DNA of 64,000 nucleotides from an uncultured Porphyromonadaceae bacterium (GCA_947177635.1 CAMWVQ010000003.1:1-64000); one strand, 5' to 3'. Positions 7,790 through 15,857 are shown, counted from the first letter of the stretch. Notes: generated by a model from the letters alone, not told the origin. A program made the numbers and translations.

Positions 7790-9055
7790 TCAGCGGCTGC
7801 GGTGTCCTCCGCCGCCTCCGGAGCGTCCTCCTCCGCCGGAATATCCTCCGGAACGTCCTCCGCCGGAATGGCTTCCTGACGAACGGTTGGAATTAAAGCT
7901 GCCTGAGCGGTTGGAGTTGTTGTATGAGCCGTTGCGGGTCGACTGTGATGAGCCGAAATTGCCCTGGTTGTAATGTCCGTTGCGGTTGCCTGACGGCCTT
8001 GCCGAGCCGGAGTTGCCTGTCCCGTAACCGCCGGTGGGCCTTGAGCCTGACGATCCGGTGCCGAAATGGGAGTTGCGGCCTGATGACGAGCCTCCGTAAT
8101 AGCCACCGGTGGTTCCGCCGACAGAGGCCGGCGGCCGATAGCCCGGGCGTGACGACGAGCCGGGGGTGGCGTGGCCATACCTTCCGCCACGGCCTCCCGA
8201 CGCTCCGTAGTTGTTGCCGGTAGAGCGCGGACGGTGGGCGGCAGACGGAGACTGGCGGTAATGTGTGACACCCCAATGGCCCGGGTAGTACCCGGGGTAA
8301 TATCCGGGGTAACCCCACGCCCAGGAGGGAGATGTCCATCCCCAACCCCAGCTCCAGGAGGGATAGTCCCATCCCCACCAGGGGTTGTACCAGTAATAGG
8401 GGTTGCGCCAGCCGTAATAGGGCCACCCCCAGGTGTTGTGATAGCTGTAATATCCATATGGATAGCCCGGCCCGAAGTTTATGCTTAGGGCTGTCTGCGG
8501 GCTGTCGTTGTATCCGGCGTCATACCCCGAGTTGTATCCGGCGTTGTATATGTCGGCATAGGAGGTGCCGTCAACTGCAGCTCCTCCCTGGGCGGCCAAC
8601 GCCTCTTTGGCCACCTCCGAGCCGCCGAAGCGGGCCAGGTAATCGGTGGCCGACATCTCCTCGAAATCCCTCAGGGAAATCGAGTCGGGCTGTTCGGCAT
8701 AATACCCTCCGCGACGGTTGTACTCGTCGACGTCACGGGTCGAGCCTCCGGTGGGCAGGTATGAGTCTGCCGGCCTGAAATCGCCGACGCTGTCCCAGGG
8801 CACATAGGCCGCCCCGTCGTAATAATACATCCCTGAAGCGGGGATGGGGGTGGCTTTTGCCGGTTGCGCGGCCTTGGCGGGAACAGGCTTCGGGGCCTCT
8901 TTCTTCGCCTTGGACGCGTCGTAATACAGGTCGTCGTCGTAATATCCCTGGGCTGACGCCAGGATTGCGGAGGCGCAGAACGCCGCCGGTATGACCAGGG
9001 CTTTTGGCAGGAGCGCCGACAGTCTTCCCGCCGATATGGATTTGAGAGTTTTCAT
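7790..9055 (-). CDS. Exported Gly/Tyr/Trp-rich low-complexity protein
   Basis: This is a 421-residue protein with a signal peptide ending near ILASAQG. Three regions are visible. Residues about 37-190 are mixed, with acidic and tyrosine clusters. Residues about 190-270 are dominated by Trp, Tyr, Pro and Gly (for example WGWGWTSPSWAWGYPGYYPG). A tail of about 150 residues is made almost entirely of Gly, Ser, Arg and Asn and ends in GGGGGHRSR. Similar Bacteroides genes beside FadL-like genes have been labelled vitellogenin-like, which is not informative. No enzyme motif is visible. The composition suggests an extended, sticky or matrix-forming cell-surface protein. A well-formed promoter precedes it. 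Several long open frames on the other strand and frame are consequences of its skewed composition. Confidence 0.75.
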   Translation of the reverse strand: MKTLKSISAGRLSALLPKALVIPAAFCASAILASAQGYYDDDLYYDASKAKKEAPKPVPAKAAQPAKATPIPASGMYYYDGAAYVPWDSVGDFRPADSYLPTGGSTRDVDEYNRRGGYYAEQPDSISLRDFEEMSATDYLARFGGSEVAKEALAAQGGAAVDGTSYADIYNAGYNSGYDAGYNDSPQTALSINFGPGYPYGYYSYHNTWGWPYYGWRNPYYWYNPWWGWDYPSWSWGWGWTSPSWAWGYPGYYPGYYPGHWGVTHYRQSPSAAHRPRSTGNNYGASGGRGGRYGHATPGSSSRPGYRPPASVGGTTGGYYGGSSSGRNSHFGTGSSGSRPTGGYGTGNSGSARPSGNRNGHYNQGNFGSSQSTRNGSYNNSNRSGSFNSNRSSGSHSGGGRSGGYSGGGGRSGGGGGHRSR

Positions 9056-9128
9056 ATACAGTCTGTTTCTTTCTGCTTAGACTCGGAAAAAACCGGTGAG
9101 TTTAATCCGTTACAATGCCTATGATTCA

Positions 9129-9160
9129 CAAAGATACGCTTTTCTTGTGAAAGTGGCAAA
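9129..9160 (-). promoter_or_regulatory. Strong Bacteroidales promoter, minus strand
   Basis: On the minus strand TTTG (plus 9157-9160), exactly 20 bp, then TATCTTTG (plus 9129-9136). This matches the -33/-7 consensus perfectly. It drives the Gly/Tyr/Trp-rich gene and probably the FadL-like, helicase and sodB genes behind it. Confidence 0.8.
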
Positions 9161-9234
9161 TTTTACACATCCTGATTTGCCGGGAAGCGAGGGCGGAAGG
9201 TCGTTGGCTGATGTCTCCGGGGGCTGAAAACAAC

Positions 9235-9270
9235 GACCCGGAAGAGTGGATTGCTCGATTCTTCCGGGTC
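9235..9270. terminator. Perfect 11-bp hairpin terminator after the HdeD-like gene
   Basis: GACCCGGAAGA (9235-9245) pairs perfectly with TCTTCCGGGTC (9260-9270). In the minus direction the stem is followed by GTTGTTTTC, so it ends the HdeD-like transcript. In the plus direction it is followed by a weaker T-rich stretch. Confidence 0.75.
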
Positions 9271-9318
9271 TGTGTCTCTTTGTTGCGGCCTGGCGTGAGA
9301 GTCAGACCTTCGTCAGGG

Positions 9319-9873
9319 TCAATCCCTTACTCTTGGCTTCATGTCATATGAGGTCATCGCGATGGTGAAGCCCCAGTAGATGAATGCGAGTGCCGAGAGG
9401 AATGAAACCATCATCATGTCCTGTGCCCAGCCAGCCTCAAGGAAGAAGAAGCCGATCAGGAGCAGCAGGATGCCGTTGATGAGGTACATCCACCAGTAGC
9501 TGTGGGAACGGCTCGAGACCGAAGCGATAATCGATGCCACGCCCCAGAAGATGAACACGATGGCGAGGAAGTAGGGGAACACGATTTCAGAGAGAACGAC
9601 GGAGCGGACAAGAAGGAAACCTACGAACATGTCAATCACGCCTCCGCATATCCACCATCCCCATCCTCTGGGCCGGTTGACTCCGGCTGCAACACATAGC
9701 TGGACGATTCCGGCCATGATCAGGAGCCATCCGAAAATCTGGGATGCCACGGCGAATCCGGCTGCCGGCCAGAACCAATAGGCGAAACCGCCGAGTACGA
9801 GGAGAATCCCCACGACGAGGACAATCCACCAGTATTTGGTCTGTCCCCAAAAGTTTAATGATAAGGCTTTCAT
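9319..9873 (-). CDS. HdeD-like (DUF308) inner membrane protein
   Basis: This 184-residue protein is almost entirely hydrophobic, with about six membrane-spanning segments (for example WWIVLVVGILLVLGGFAYWF and ILLLLIGFFFLEAG) and short loops. Length and the pattern of paired helices fit the DUF308/HdeD family. The E. coli member is linked to acid resistance at high cell density; the molecular activity is unknown. It stands alone, with its own terminator downstream and divergent mutS2 upstream. No catalytic residues are visible. Alternative: another small DUF308 protein without a role in acid resistance. Confidence 0.8.
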   Translation of the reverse strand: MKALSLNFWGQTKYWWIVLVVGILLVLGGFAYWFWPAAGFAVASQIFGWLLIMAGIVQLCVAAGVNRPRGWGWWICGGVIDMFVGFLLVRSVVLSEIVFPYFLAIVFIFWGVASIIASVSSRSHSYWWMYLINGILLLLIGFFFLEAGWAQDMMMVSFLSALAFIYWGFTIAMTSYDMKPRVRD

Positions 9874-9945
9874 AATATTTGGTTTTTGAAACAGTTGTTG
9901 TGTAGTTTGTTTTGTGATATTATAACAATGGTTAATCTCAAATGG

Positions 9946-9976
9946 TTGGTGGATTCCCCCGAATTTTGTAATTTTG
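9946..9976 (+). promoter_or_regulatory. Promoter of mutS2
   Basis: TTG (9946-9948), 20 bp, TAATTTTG (9969-9976). The expected transcript start lies near 9983, leaving a short leader before either candidate start of mutS2. Confidence 0.65.
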
Positions 9977-9998
9977 CATTGTCCTTTCAGTTAAGGAT

Positions 9999-12542
9999 AT
10001 GCGGCTGCCCCGTTCAAGGATGCGCGGCTGTGGAAAACAGACAAAACATATTTCCCCCTTGATATATCCCGATTCTTTTGAAAACAAGACGGGCTTCAAT
10101 GCCGTCAGGACCAGAATAGCTGAATTGTGCACATCCGCCGCAGGCCGCCAAGAGGTGGCCGCGATGGCGTTTATGACAGACTTCGCCGCCATCTCCGAGG
10201 CGCTCGGGGCCGTCGACGAGATGGCCCGCGCCATATCGGCCGACGGGGGATTCTCGCTCGGTGCGGTCCCCGACCTTGCCGGGTCGCTCGCCCGTGCCCG
10301 TGCCGAAGGGGCTTTTCTCCCTGCCGAGGAGTTCCTGCTGGTCGCCAAGTCGTTGGCCACAGCTTCCGAGGTTTCGCGGTTCTTCACGGGTGAACCCTCA
10401 GGTGAGGATGAAGAGGATGGCGAAAGCCGCCGCCCATATCCTCTGCTGTCGGCCCGCGCCGCTGTTCTTGACCCACTCCCGTTGCTGGCGGGGGAGATCG
10501 GCCGGGTGATTGACCAGTACGGGAATGTGCGCGACAACGCCTCCCCCGAGCTTGCCGGAATCAGGTCGGAACTCTCGCGTATCTCAGGCACCGCCAACGC
10601 GATTCTGCGCCGTGTGATGGCCCGCGCCGTCGAGGAGGGGCTGCTCGATTCCGACGCCGCTCCTTCGGTTCGCGACGGCCGTCTTGTCATCCCCGTGCCC
10701 CCGATGAACAAGAGGAGGATTCAAGGTATCGTACACGACCAGTCGGCCTCCGGCAAGACCTACTTCATCGAGCCGGCCGAGGTGGTGGAGGTCAACAACC
10801 GTCAGCGTCAGCTCCAGTTGGATGAGCAGCGAGAGATTGCCCGCATACTCACCCTTCTCACCGCCTCGTTGCGCCCGTATATCCCTGTGCTGGCCGAGAA
10901 CACCGCCCGGCTGGGATGGTTTGACTTCGTGCAGGCCAAGGCGAGCTATGCCGCCGAGACCGGCGGCATGATGCCTCGACTGGCAGATATCCCCGAGCTG
11001 GAGTGGTTCCACGCCGTCCATCCTGTCTTGCTGCTTTCGTTGAGGGCCAAAGGGAAGGAGGTGGTGCCGCTCGACATCCGGCTGACACCCTCCGAACGAA
11101 TCCTTGTCATCTCCGGCCCGAATGCCGGAGGAAAGTCAGTGTGCCTCAAAACCGTCGGCATAATCCAGTATATGACCCAGTGCGGGGTGCTCCCGCCGCT
11201 GTATGAGAATTCACGCATGGGTGTCTTCGAGGATGTCTTCATCGACATCGGTGACGACCAGTCTATTCTTGACGACCTCTCTACTTACTCCTCCCATCTC
11301 CGCAACATGAAGCTGTTCCTCAAGAACGGACGCGCGGGGTCGCTGATGCTGATTGATGAGTTCGGCGCGGGAACGGAGCCTCAGATTGGAGGGGCTATGG
11401 CCCAGGCGATTCTCGGTTCGCTCAACTCGCTGGGCGTCTGGGGGGTGGTTACGACCCACTTCCAGAACCTCAAGCTGTTCGCCCGCGACACCGACGGCCT
11501 TGTCAACGGTTCGATGCTTTATGACCGCCAGCACCTGCGTCCACTTTTCCGGCTTGCCATCGGTTCGCCGGGCAGCTCGTTCGCCCTGGAGATAGCCCGC
11601 ACTGCCGGGTTGCCCCGTGAGGTGATTGACAATGCCCGCGAAATCGCCGGTTCCGATTATGTCAACCTTGACAAATACCTCCTCGACATTGCCCGCGACA
11701 GGCGTTACTGGGAGAACAAAAGGCTTGACATCAAGCGGAAGGAGAAGCAGCTTGAACAGACCCTCGCCCATTATGAGGAGGATGCCGAGACGCTGAGGGC
11801 AAGACGGAAGGAAATCATCGCCGAGGCCCGCGAGGAGGCACGCAGGATTCTCGACTCTTCCAACGCCTCGGTCGAACGCGCCATCCGCGAGATTCGTGAG
11901 GCCCAGGCCGACAAGGAACGTACACGCCAGGCGCGCGAAAAACTGTCACAGGAGAAGCAGCAGCTCTCTGACCGCCTTTCTGACGGGAAGGATGATTCTG
12001 AAAACAGCCTGCTCAAAAAAGCCCCAAAACCAAAGCACCGGAACAATGCCGCCAAGGAAAACCGCCAGGGCGGCGAGCCGCTGAAACCAGGCGACTTTGT
12101 GAAACTCGACGGAGGAGGCACTGTCGGCACTATCCTCGAAATCGCCGGAAACAATGCCGTATGCTCTTTCGGCATGTTGAAGACAACTGTTAAAGTTCAG
12201 CGTCTCTCCCGCACGATGGCGAAACCTGCCTCGGGAGCCAAGTCCGCGTCATTCCTCAGCCGTTCGACCACCGATTCCCTGCGTGAGCGCCAGCTCTCTT
12301 TCCGTTCCGAAATCGATGTCAGGGGTATGCGCGCCGATGAGGCATTGCAGGCTGTCACATACTTCATTGATGACGCGATACAGTTTCAGCAGTCACCCGT
12401 CAGGATTCTCCACGGCACCGGCACCGGGGCATTGCGTCAGGCGTTGCGCCGTTATCTCGACACTGTCCCCGGGGTTACCTCATATTCCGATGAGGATGTG
12501 CGCTTCGGAGGAGCAGGCATCACCGTCGTCAACCTCCGTTAA
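9999..12542 (+). CDS. mutS2: Endonuclease MutS2
   Basis: MutS2 is the MutS paralog that lacks the mismatch-recognition domain; it acts in suppression of recombination or in ribosome rescue depending on species. The protein (up to 847 residues) shows the MutS ATPase core with Walker A GPNAGGKSVC, the signature STYSSHLRNM and Walker B LMLIDEFGAGTEP. A coiled-coil stretch follows at about residues 570-670, and a C-terminal Smr nuclease domain reads DVRGMRADEA and ILHGTGTGALR. The family usually starts with IYPDSFE-like sequence, which here follows a TTG at 10059. The ATG at 9999 would add 20 unconserved residues, so the true start is uncertain and may be the TTG. Its stop lies 10 bp before the next gene. 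Confidence 0.93.
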   Translation: MRLPRSRMRGCGKQTKHISPLIYPDSFENKTGFNAVRTRIAELCTSAAGRQEVAAMAFMTDFAAISEALGAVDEMARAISADGGFSLGAVPDLAGSLARARAEGAFLPAEEFLLVAKSLATASEVSRFFTGEPSGEDEEDGESRRPYPLLSARAAVLDPLPLLAGEIGRVIDQYGNVRDNASPELAGIRSELSRISGTANAILRRVMARAVEEGLLDSDAAPSVRDGRLVIPVPPMNKRRIQGIVHDQSASGKTYFIEPAEVVEVNNRQRQLQLDEQREIARILTLLTASLRPYIPVLAENTARLGWFDFVQAKASYAAETGGMMPRLADIPELEWFHAVHPVLLLSLRAKGKEVVPLDIRLTPSERILVISGPNAGGKSVCLKTVGIIQYMTQCGVLPPLYENSRMGVFEDVFIDIGDDQSILDDLSTYSSHLRNMKLFLKNGRAGSLMLIDEFGAGTEPQIGGAMAQAILGSLNSLGVWGVVTTHFQNLKLFARDTDGLVNGSMLYDRQHLRPLFRLAIGSPGSSFALEIARTAGLPREVIDNAREIAGSDYVNLDKYLLDIARDRRYWENKRLDIKRKEKQLEQTLAHYEEDAETLRARRKEIIAEAREEARRILDSSNASVERAIREIREAQADKERTRQAREKLSQEKQQLSDRLSDGKDDSENSLLKKAPKPKHRNNAAKENRQGGEPLKPGDFVKLDGGGTVGTILEIAGNNAVCSFGMLKTTVKVQRLSRTMAKPASGAKSASFLSRSTTDSLRERQLSFRSEIDVRGMRADEALQAVTYFIDDAIQFQQSPVRILHGTGTGALRQALRRYLDTVPGVTSYSDEDVRFGGAGITVVNLR

Positions 12543-12552
12543 TCTCGATGTT

Positions 12553-13065
12553 ATGATAGAGATTTTCTCCACCCGTTTCGGTGACTTGACTGTAGGCTGT
12601 CACCAGGGGGAGGTGTGTCTGTGTGACTGGACATCATCCCGCCGTTACCAAGGCCATCTTGCAGCCCTGAAAAAGAAAATTCCGGACATCGAAACCTGCC
12701 ATAAAGATGACCGGACGCTTTTTGAGGCTGTTGTCCGATGGATAGAAATGTATCTGGAGGGCAACCGGGAGCTTCCCGCGTTTAAAATCGGAGCGGTCGG
12801 CACGGAATTCCAGAAAAAAGTGTGGCACCAAATATCCGCCATCCCTTACGGCGAAACGCTCACCTATTCCGCCCTTGCCTCCGCCATAGGATGTCGGCCG
12901 GCCATCCGGGCGGTTGCCTCAGCCTGTGCCTCCAACCCTGTCTCCCTCCTTGTCCCCTGCCACCGGGTAATCGGTGCCGACGGTTCCCTCACCGGTTACG
13001 CCGGTGGCCTCCCCGTGAAGACCGCCCTCCTCCAGCTGGAACACACCGGATGTCTGAATGTGTGA
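12553..13065 (+). CDS. ogt: Methylated-DNA--[protein]-cysteine S-methyltransferase
   Basis: This suicide repair protein transfers the alkyl group from O6-alkylguanine (and O4-alkylthymine) in DNA to its own cysteine. The 170-residue protein carries the active-site block PCHRVIG (Cys136). It is preceded by FQKKVWHQISAIPYGETLTY, the helix-turn-helix region, and ends with YAGGLPVKTALLQLE, all in normal order. The usual RAV segment reads RPAIRAVASACASNP. Length matches Ogt/AdaC single-domain proteins. It begins 10 bp after mutS2 and is probably co-transcribed; both act on DNA maintenance. I chose the ATG at 12553 because the longer open frame overlaps mutS2. Confidence 0.92.
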   Translation: MIEIFSTRFGDLTVGCHQGEVCLCDWTSSRRYQGHLAALKKKIPDIETCHKDDRTLFEAVVRWIEMYLEGNRELPAFKIGAVGTEFQKKVWHQISAIPYGETLTYSALASAIGCRPAIRAVASACASNPVSLLVPCHRVIGADGSLTGYAGGLPVKTALLQLEHTGCLNV

Positions 13066-13128
13066 GGTTCAGGTGTTGCCCCCCCCAAAAAAAGTTTGTC
13101 ATAGCTGATTGGATATTTTATTTGCGAT

Positions 13129-13900
13129 ATGCAGGTTGAAGGCGTGAAAAAACAAAAATATTATCTCTTCATTGACGAATGCGGAGATCATAATCTCGCA
13201 AGGTTTGACCCGGGTTTTCCTGTGTTCACTTTATGCGGAATTCTTGTGTCACGTCAGAATCTCAAGGCTTTGAACAAGGCGTTTGAGGACTTGAAGATGG
13301 AAATATTCGGTACAAGAGAGGTGATAATCCATTCAGTTGATATTCGCAAATGGCGTGGCCCCTTTTCTGTGCTCGCGGATGAGGTTCTGAGAGTGAAGTT
13401 TTTTGAAGGCATAGAAAAGAATATTAAGCAGGAATGGAGCTTATGTGATTGTTAGTTGCACGATATTGAAAGAACAGCTCAGTAAATTTTGTGTGCGTGG
13501 TGAAGAAGATGATGTTTATGGGCTTTCGTTGTCATATCTTATTGAAAGAAGCATTTTCTGCGTTGACAACAATATGCACGGAGAACTGCCTGAAATTTCA
13601 ATAGTTGTGGAACGGCGTGGTAAGAAGGAAGATACAAAACTCCTCAACTATTACAATGGATTACGCAATCGTGGCACCAAATGGGTCTCGCCAGAGCGGC
13701 TGAGGGCGCGGATAAACGATTTTGGATTCAAAAACAAGAAAGACAACGTCGTCGGATTGCAGATAGCAGATTTAATAGCTTATCCGGTGACGATACATTT
13801 GCTTCATCCTAAAAGATATAACCCGTCATACGAAGCGGTAAGGCATAATATCTTCCAGGACAATGGTGTGTTATTGGGACAAAAGGTGATTCCCCACTGA
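13129..13900 (+). pseudogene. DUF3800 protein, interrupted by one frameshift
   Basis: Two overlapping frames together make one DUF3800 protein of about 255 residues. The first (from ATG 13129) reads YYLFIDECGDHNL, the family's N-terminal acidic motif, and LVSRQNLKALNKAFEDLK. It hits a stop at 13453-13455. The second frame continues with AYVIVSCTILKEQL and ends with NVVGLQIADLIAYPV, the family's C-terminal QxADLxAY motif. Skipping one base near 13436-13440 restores a continuous frame. DUF3800 has an RNase H-like fold by published prediction and is common in accessory and defence-rich DNA; its activity is unproven. The gene is more AT-rich than its neighbours upstream. It may be a pseudogene, or the slip may be a base-calling error. 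Confidence 0.7.
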
Positions 13901-13901
13901 A

Positions 13902-14014
13902 ATAAAAAAGAGCGGCCTTTTGGCTGCTCTTTCCGACCGGGCGAAACCGATCCCTAAAATCGTTGCTCGCGCAAGCGAAGTATTTCCTTGATTACAAGGG
14001 GAAACTACCCTTTG
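13902..14014 (-). ncRNA. Probable small RNA, about 110 nt, unknown family
   Basis: The minus strand has a perfect promoter (TTTG-N20-TATCTTTG) whose predicted start is near 14014. A strong intrinsic terminator lies about 85 bases further on, and there is no open reading frame of note between them. The RNA contains short internal pairings such as CCCCTTGTAATCAAGG and CGCTTGCGCGAGC, followed by the terminator hairpin. I do not recognise the family; it does not look like tRNA, 6S, tmRNA or SRP RNA. It lies tail-to-tail with the DUF3800 gene, so it could act on that mRNA or elsewhere. The call rests on the promoter-plus-terminator arrangement, not on homology. Confidence 0.55.
13908..13931 (-). 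terminator. Rho-independent terminator of the 14-kb small RNA
   Basis: AAGAGCGGCC-TTTT-GGCTGCTCTT forms a 10-bp stem with a four-base loop. On the minus strand it is followed by a run of six T then ATTT, a strong terminator. On the plus strand it could also end the DUF3800 transcript, though without a T run. Confidence 0.75.
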
Positions 14015-14020
14015 TGATTG

Positions 14021-14052
14021 CAAAGATAGTAATTATTTTGCTCATTCACAAA
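14021..14052 (-). promoter_or_regulatory. Perfect Bacteroidales promoter for the small RNA
   Basis: On the minus strand TTTG (plus 14049-14052), exactly 20 bp, TATCTTTG (plus 14021-14028). No protein-coding frame follows within 120 bp, which is why a non-coding transcript is proposed. Confidence 0.75.
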
Positions 14053-14091
14053 ATTTGAACGTCATATTTGACTGAAAAGTTTGAGGAAAGA

Positions 14092-14153
14092 TTCCCCGAA
14101 AGATTCCAACAAGAAGTGCAACTGGCTTCTTGTTGGAATCTTTTCCGGGGAAA
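14092..14153. repeat. Long imperfect palindrome with perfect 16-bp core
   Basis: AGATTCCAACAAGAAG (14101-14116) pairs perfectly with CTTCTTGTTGGAATCT (14126-14141) across a 9-base loop. The flanks TTCCCCGAA and TTCCGGGGAA extend the pairing with one bulge, giving about 25 bp in total. No long T run follows immediately on either strand. It may be a terminator, a protein-binding palindrome or the remains of a small mobile element. Confidence 0.6.
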
Positions 14154-14286
14154 AATAAGCCTTGAAACGCTGATTTTTACCTGTCAGTGAGGTGCTTTTA
14201 CGGAATTTTCACTACCTTTGTATTTGGATTGAGGCAACTCTTTCCTCGACATTTTGAAATAATAAGAAGCGTTATGCTTATCTTGT

Positions 14287-14405
14287 GAATTGGAAACGTA
14301 GGAAATTTCACAATTACACACAAGGGTGGCATAGTGGTTCTCACGCTATAGCGTGGGCTGCTATTACTACATTCGTGTGTACGGGTTTCCTACGACCCCC
14401 AATTC
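14287..14405 (+). ncRNA. Highly structured leader RNA (nested stems)
   Basis: Four nested perfect pairings lie in 119 bases upstream of the gene starting at 14486. They are GAATTGG with CCAATTC (14287-14293/14399-14405), CGTAGGAAA with TTTCCTACG (14297-14305/14386-14394), TACACAC with GTGTGTA (14315-14321/14375-14381), and a central CACGC-TATA-GCGTG (14342-14355). Such concentric pairing over this length is very unlikely by chance and indicates a folded RNA or a DNA palindrome-type element. A possible -7 box (TACCTTTG, about 14213-14220) precedes it. I do not recognise an established riboswitch. A cis-acting leader or a repeated mobile RNA element are both possible. Confidence 0.55.
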
Positions 14406-14485
14406 AGAACGTGGCATTTGCAGTTCCACGCTTCTGCGTTGTTAACGGCTTAATAGGAACCAAAAGAGCCACTTAAATAAGAAGA

Positions 14486-15052
14486 ATGAAAAAGGTTTTA
14501 ATCACATTAACTATGCTTTTTGCTATAATCGATATTATGGCACAAGAGCATCTTTCTTTCAAGGGTATTCCTATTGAGGGGAGTATGACGGCTTTCTGCC
14601 AAAAACTCAAAGCAAAAGGATTTACCCAAATGGGTAGCGACAACAACTTGACAATGTTTACAGGCGATTTTACAGGCAGACCGGCCACAGTTGGTGTCGG
14701 TGCTACCGATGATGGCAAAAGTGTTCACTCCGTTGTCGTGATATTCGATGAAAGTAGGGAATGGAATACACTTGTAAGTACCTATGATTATTATAAAGGC
14801 TTATATATCCGTAAATATGGTGAGCCTGTTGCTTGCCGGGAAAATAATCCGAGCCGTGAGGACAGCAACATTTCTCTCATGTACGAATTAGGGCAAGGCA
14901 CTGTTACATATGCAAGCGCATGGAGTGTCACTGGTGGAACTATTGAATTATCAATCGAAAAAGCTGGTTATACTGATGGTGTTGTTGCTATTCGATACCG
15001 TGATGCTCAAAATGTAGAAACTAAAATCCAAAAAGATTTGGAAGATATTTAA
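14486..15052 (+). CDS. Exported protein of unknown function
   Basis: This is a 188-residue protein with a clear signal peptide (MKKVLITLTMLFAIIDIMAQ). The mature part begins EHLSFKGIPIEGSMTAFCQK and includes GDFTGRPATVGVGATDDGKS and a mixed beta-type pattern. I recall similar short exported proteins in Bacteroides, all uncharacterised, and see no catalytic motif. Codon use is AT-rich compared with mutS2 or dnaN, suggesting acquisition. It is the first gene behind the structured leader RNA, which may control it. The ATG at 14486 is chosen because it starts the signal peptide. Confidence 0.75.
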   Translation: MKKVLITLTMLFAIIDIMAQEHLSFKGIPIEGSMTAFCQKLKAKGFTQMGSDNNLTMFTGDFTGRPATVGVGATDDGKSVHSVVVIFDESREWNTLVSTYDYYKGLYIRKYGEPVACRENNPSREDSNISLMYELGQGTVTYASAWSVTGGTIELSIEKAGYTDGVVAIRYRDAQNVETKIQKDLEDI

Positions 15053-15152
15053 TAATCGACGTAAGACATTAGAGCCTTGACTACTATTTGGTTAACGCTC
15101 TAATGCCAACTTATGATATGACAAATAATTATCATTGAAATTATCATTGAAG

Positions 15153-15857
15153 ATGAAAAAGTGGCTTATCTATGTGCTTGGTATAATCACAGGAATTGTA
15201 CTGACATTTGCTTTTGCATTTTGCGTTAATCTATCTAATAATTCGGGGATTATAGGACTTGAAATGTTTGAAGAACCCGGAGAGGATATGGAGTACACTC
15301 AGTTTGAGGTATTCCAAGTATTGGATTCTGGATGTGCATTAGCTAACGCAGATGACACTTTTGACGCAACAGTTTTCATTATACCTGATGATAAACAACA
15401 ATTCTATGATAATCAAAAAATCGTTCTTAAAAATGATCAGTGCGCTCAACGTGTGGGAACTTACAGGTATAGCACTAAAAAGGGAATAGAGAAAACAGTT
15501 CCCGCTGTTAAAATCATTGATGGTGTAGAATCGAAATCAAATAAAACGATTGCGGCTAAAAACAACTCCGGAAAGACTTTGTTTGATAAACCGGGAGAGT
15601 GTGTTAGCCGCAAGAATTTCGAGGTACAAAAGGTTTTGGAATCAGGAGATGCTATTGCGTTGGAAGTTACAGAAACTCTTTCGGGATATGTGCTCACATC
15701 AGATTTAGAGGTCTTGATATTAGCCCAAGATGGTAGTAATTTCTATAATAATCAAATAGTGAAAGCTCCTCAAGGAAAATGCGCAAGGCAAATTGGGAAT
15801 TATAAATATCAGCGTTATGGAACAACGAAAGTTATTCCTATAATTGCATTCAAATGA
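15153..15857 (+). CDS. Membrane-anchored protein with two tandem homologous domains
   Basis: This 234-residue protein has one N-terminal membrane segment (KKWLIYVLGIITGIVLTFAF). The remainder consists of two copies of an approximately 80-residue unit. The first contains FEVFQVLDSGCALANA, FYDNQKIVL and CAQRVGTYRYSTKKG. The second contains FEVQKVLESGDAIALE, FYNNQIVKA and CARQIGNYKYQRYG. The shared pattern is FEV-x-VL-SG-A, F-Y-x-NQ-IV and CA-R-G-Y-Y. I do not recognise the fold; a small beta-barrel is plausible. An upstream in-frame TTG at 15135 is possible, but the ATG fits the membrane anchor better. It is AT-rich and lies between an unknown exported protein and a NERD protein. Confidence 0.7.
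   Translation: MKKWLIYVLGIITGIVLTFAFAFCVNLSNNSGIIGLEMFEEPGEDMEYTQFEVFQVLDSGCALANADDTFDATVFIIPDDKQQFYDNQKIVLKNDQCAQRVGTYRYSTKKGIEKTVPAVKIIDGVESKSNKTIAAKNNSGKTLFDKPGECVSRKNFEVQKVLESGDAIALEVTETLSGYVLTSDLEVLILAQDGSNFYNNQIVKAPQGKCARQIGNYKYQRYGTTKVIPIIAFK

Noticed and set aside
7717..8457. Long open frame on the minus strand in another frame of the Gly/Tyr/Trp-rich gene
   Set aside because: It is a by-product of the biased base composition; its translation is a low-complexity Thr/Pro/Ala string without a signal or motif.
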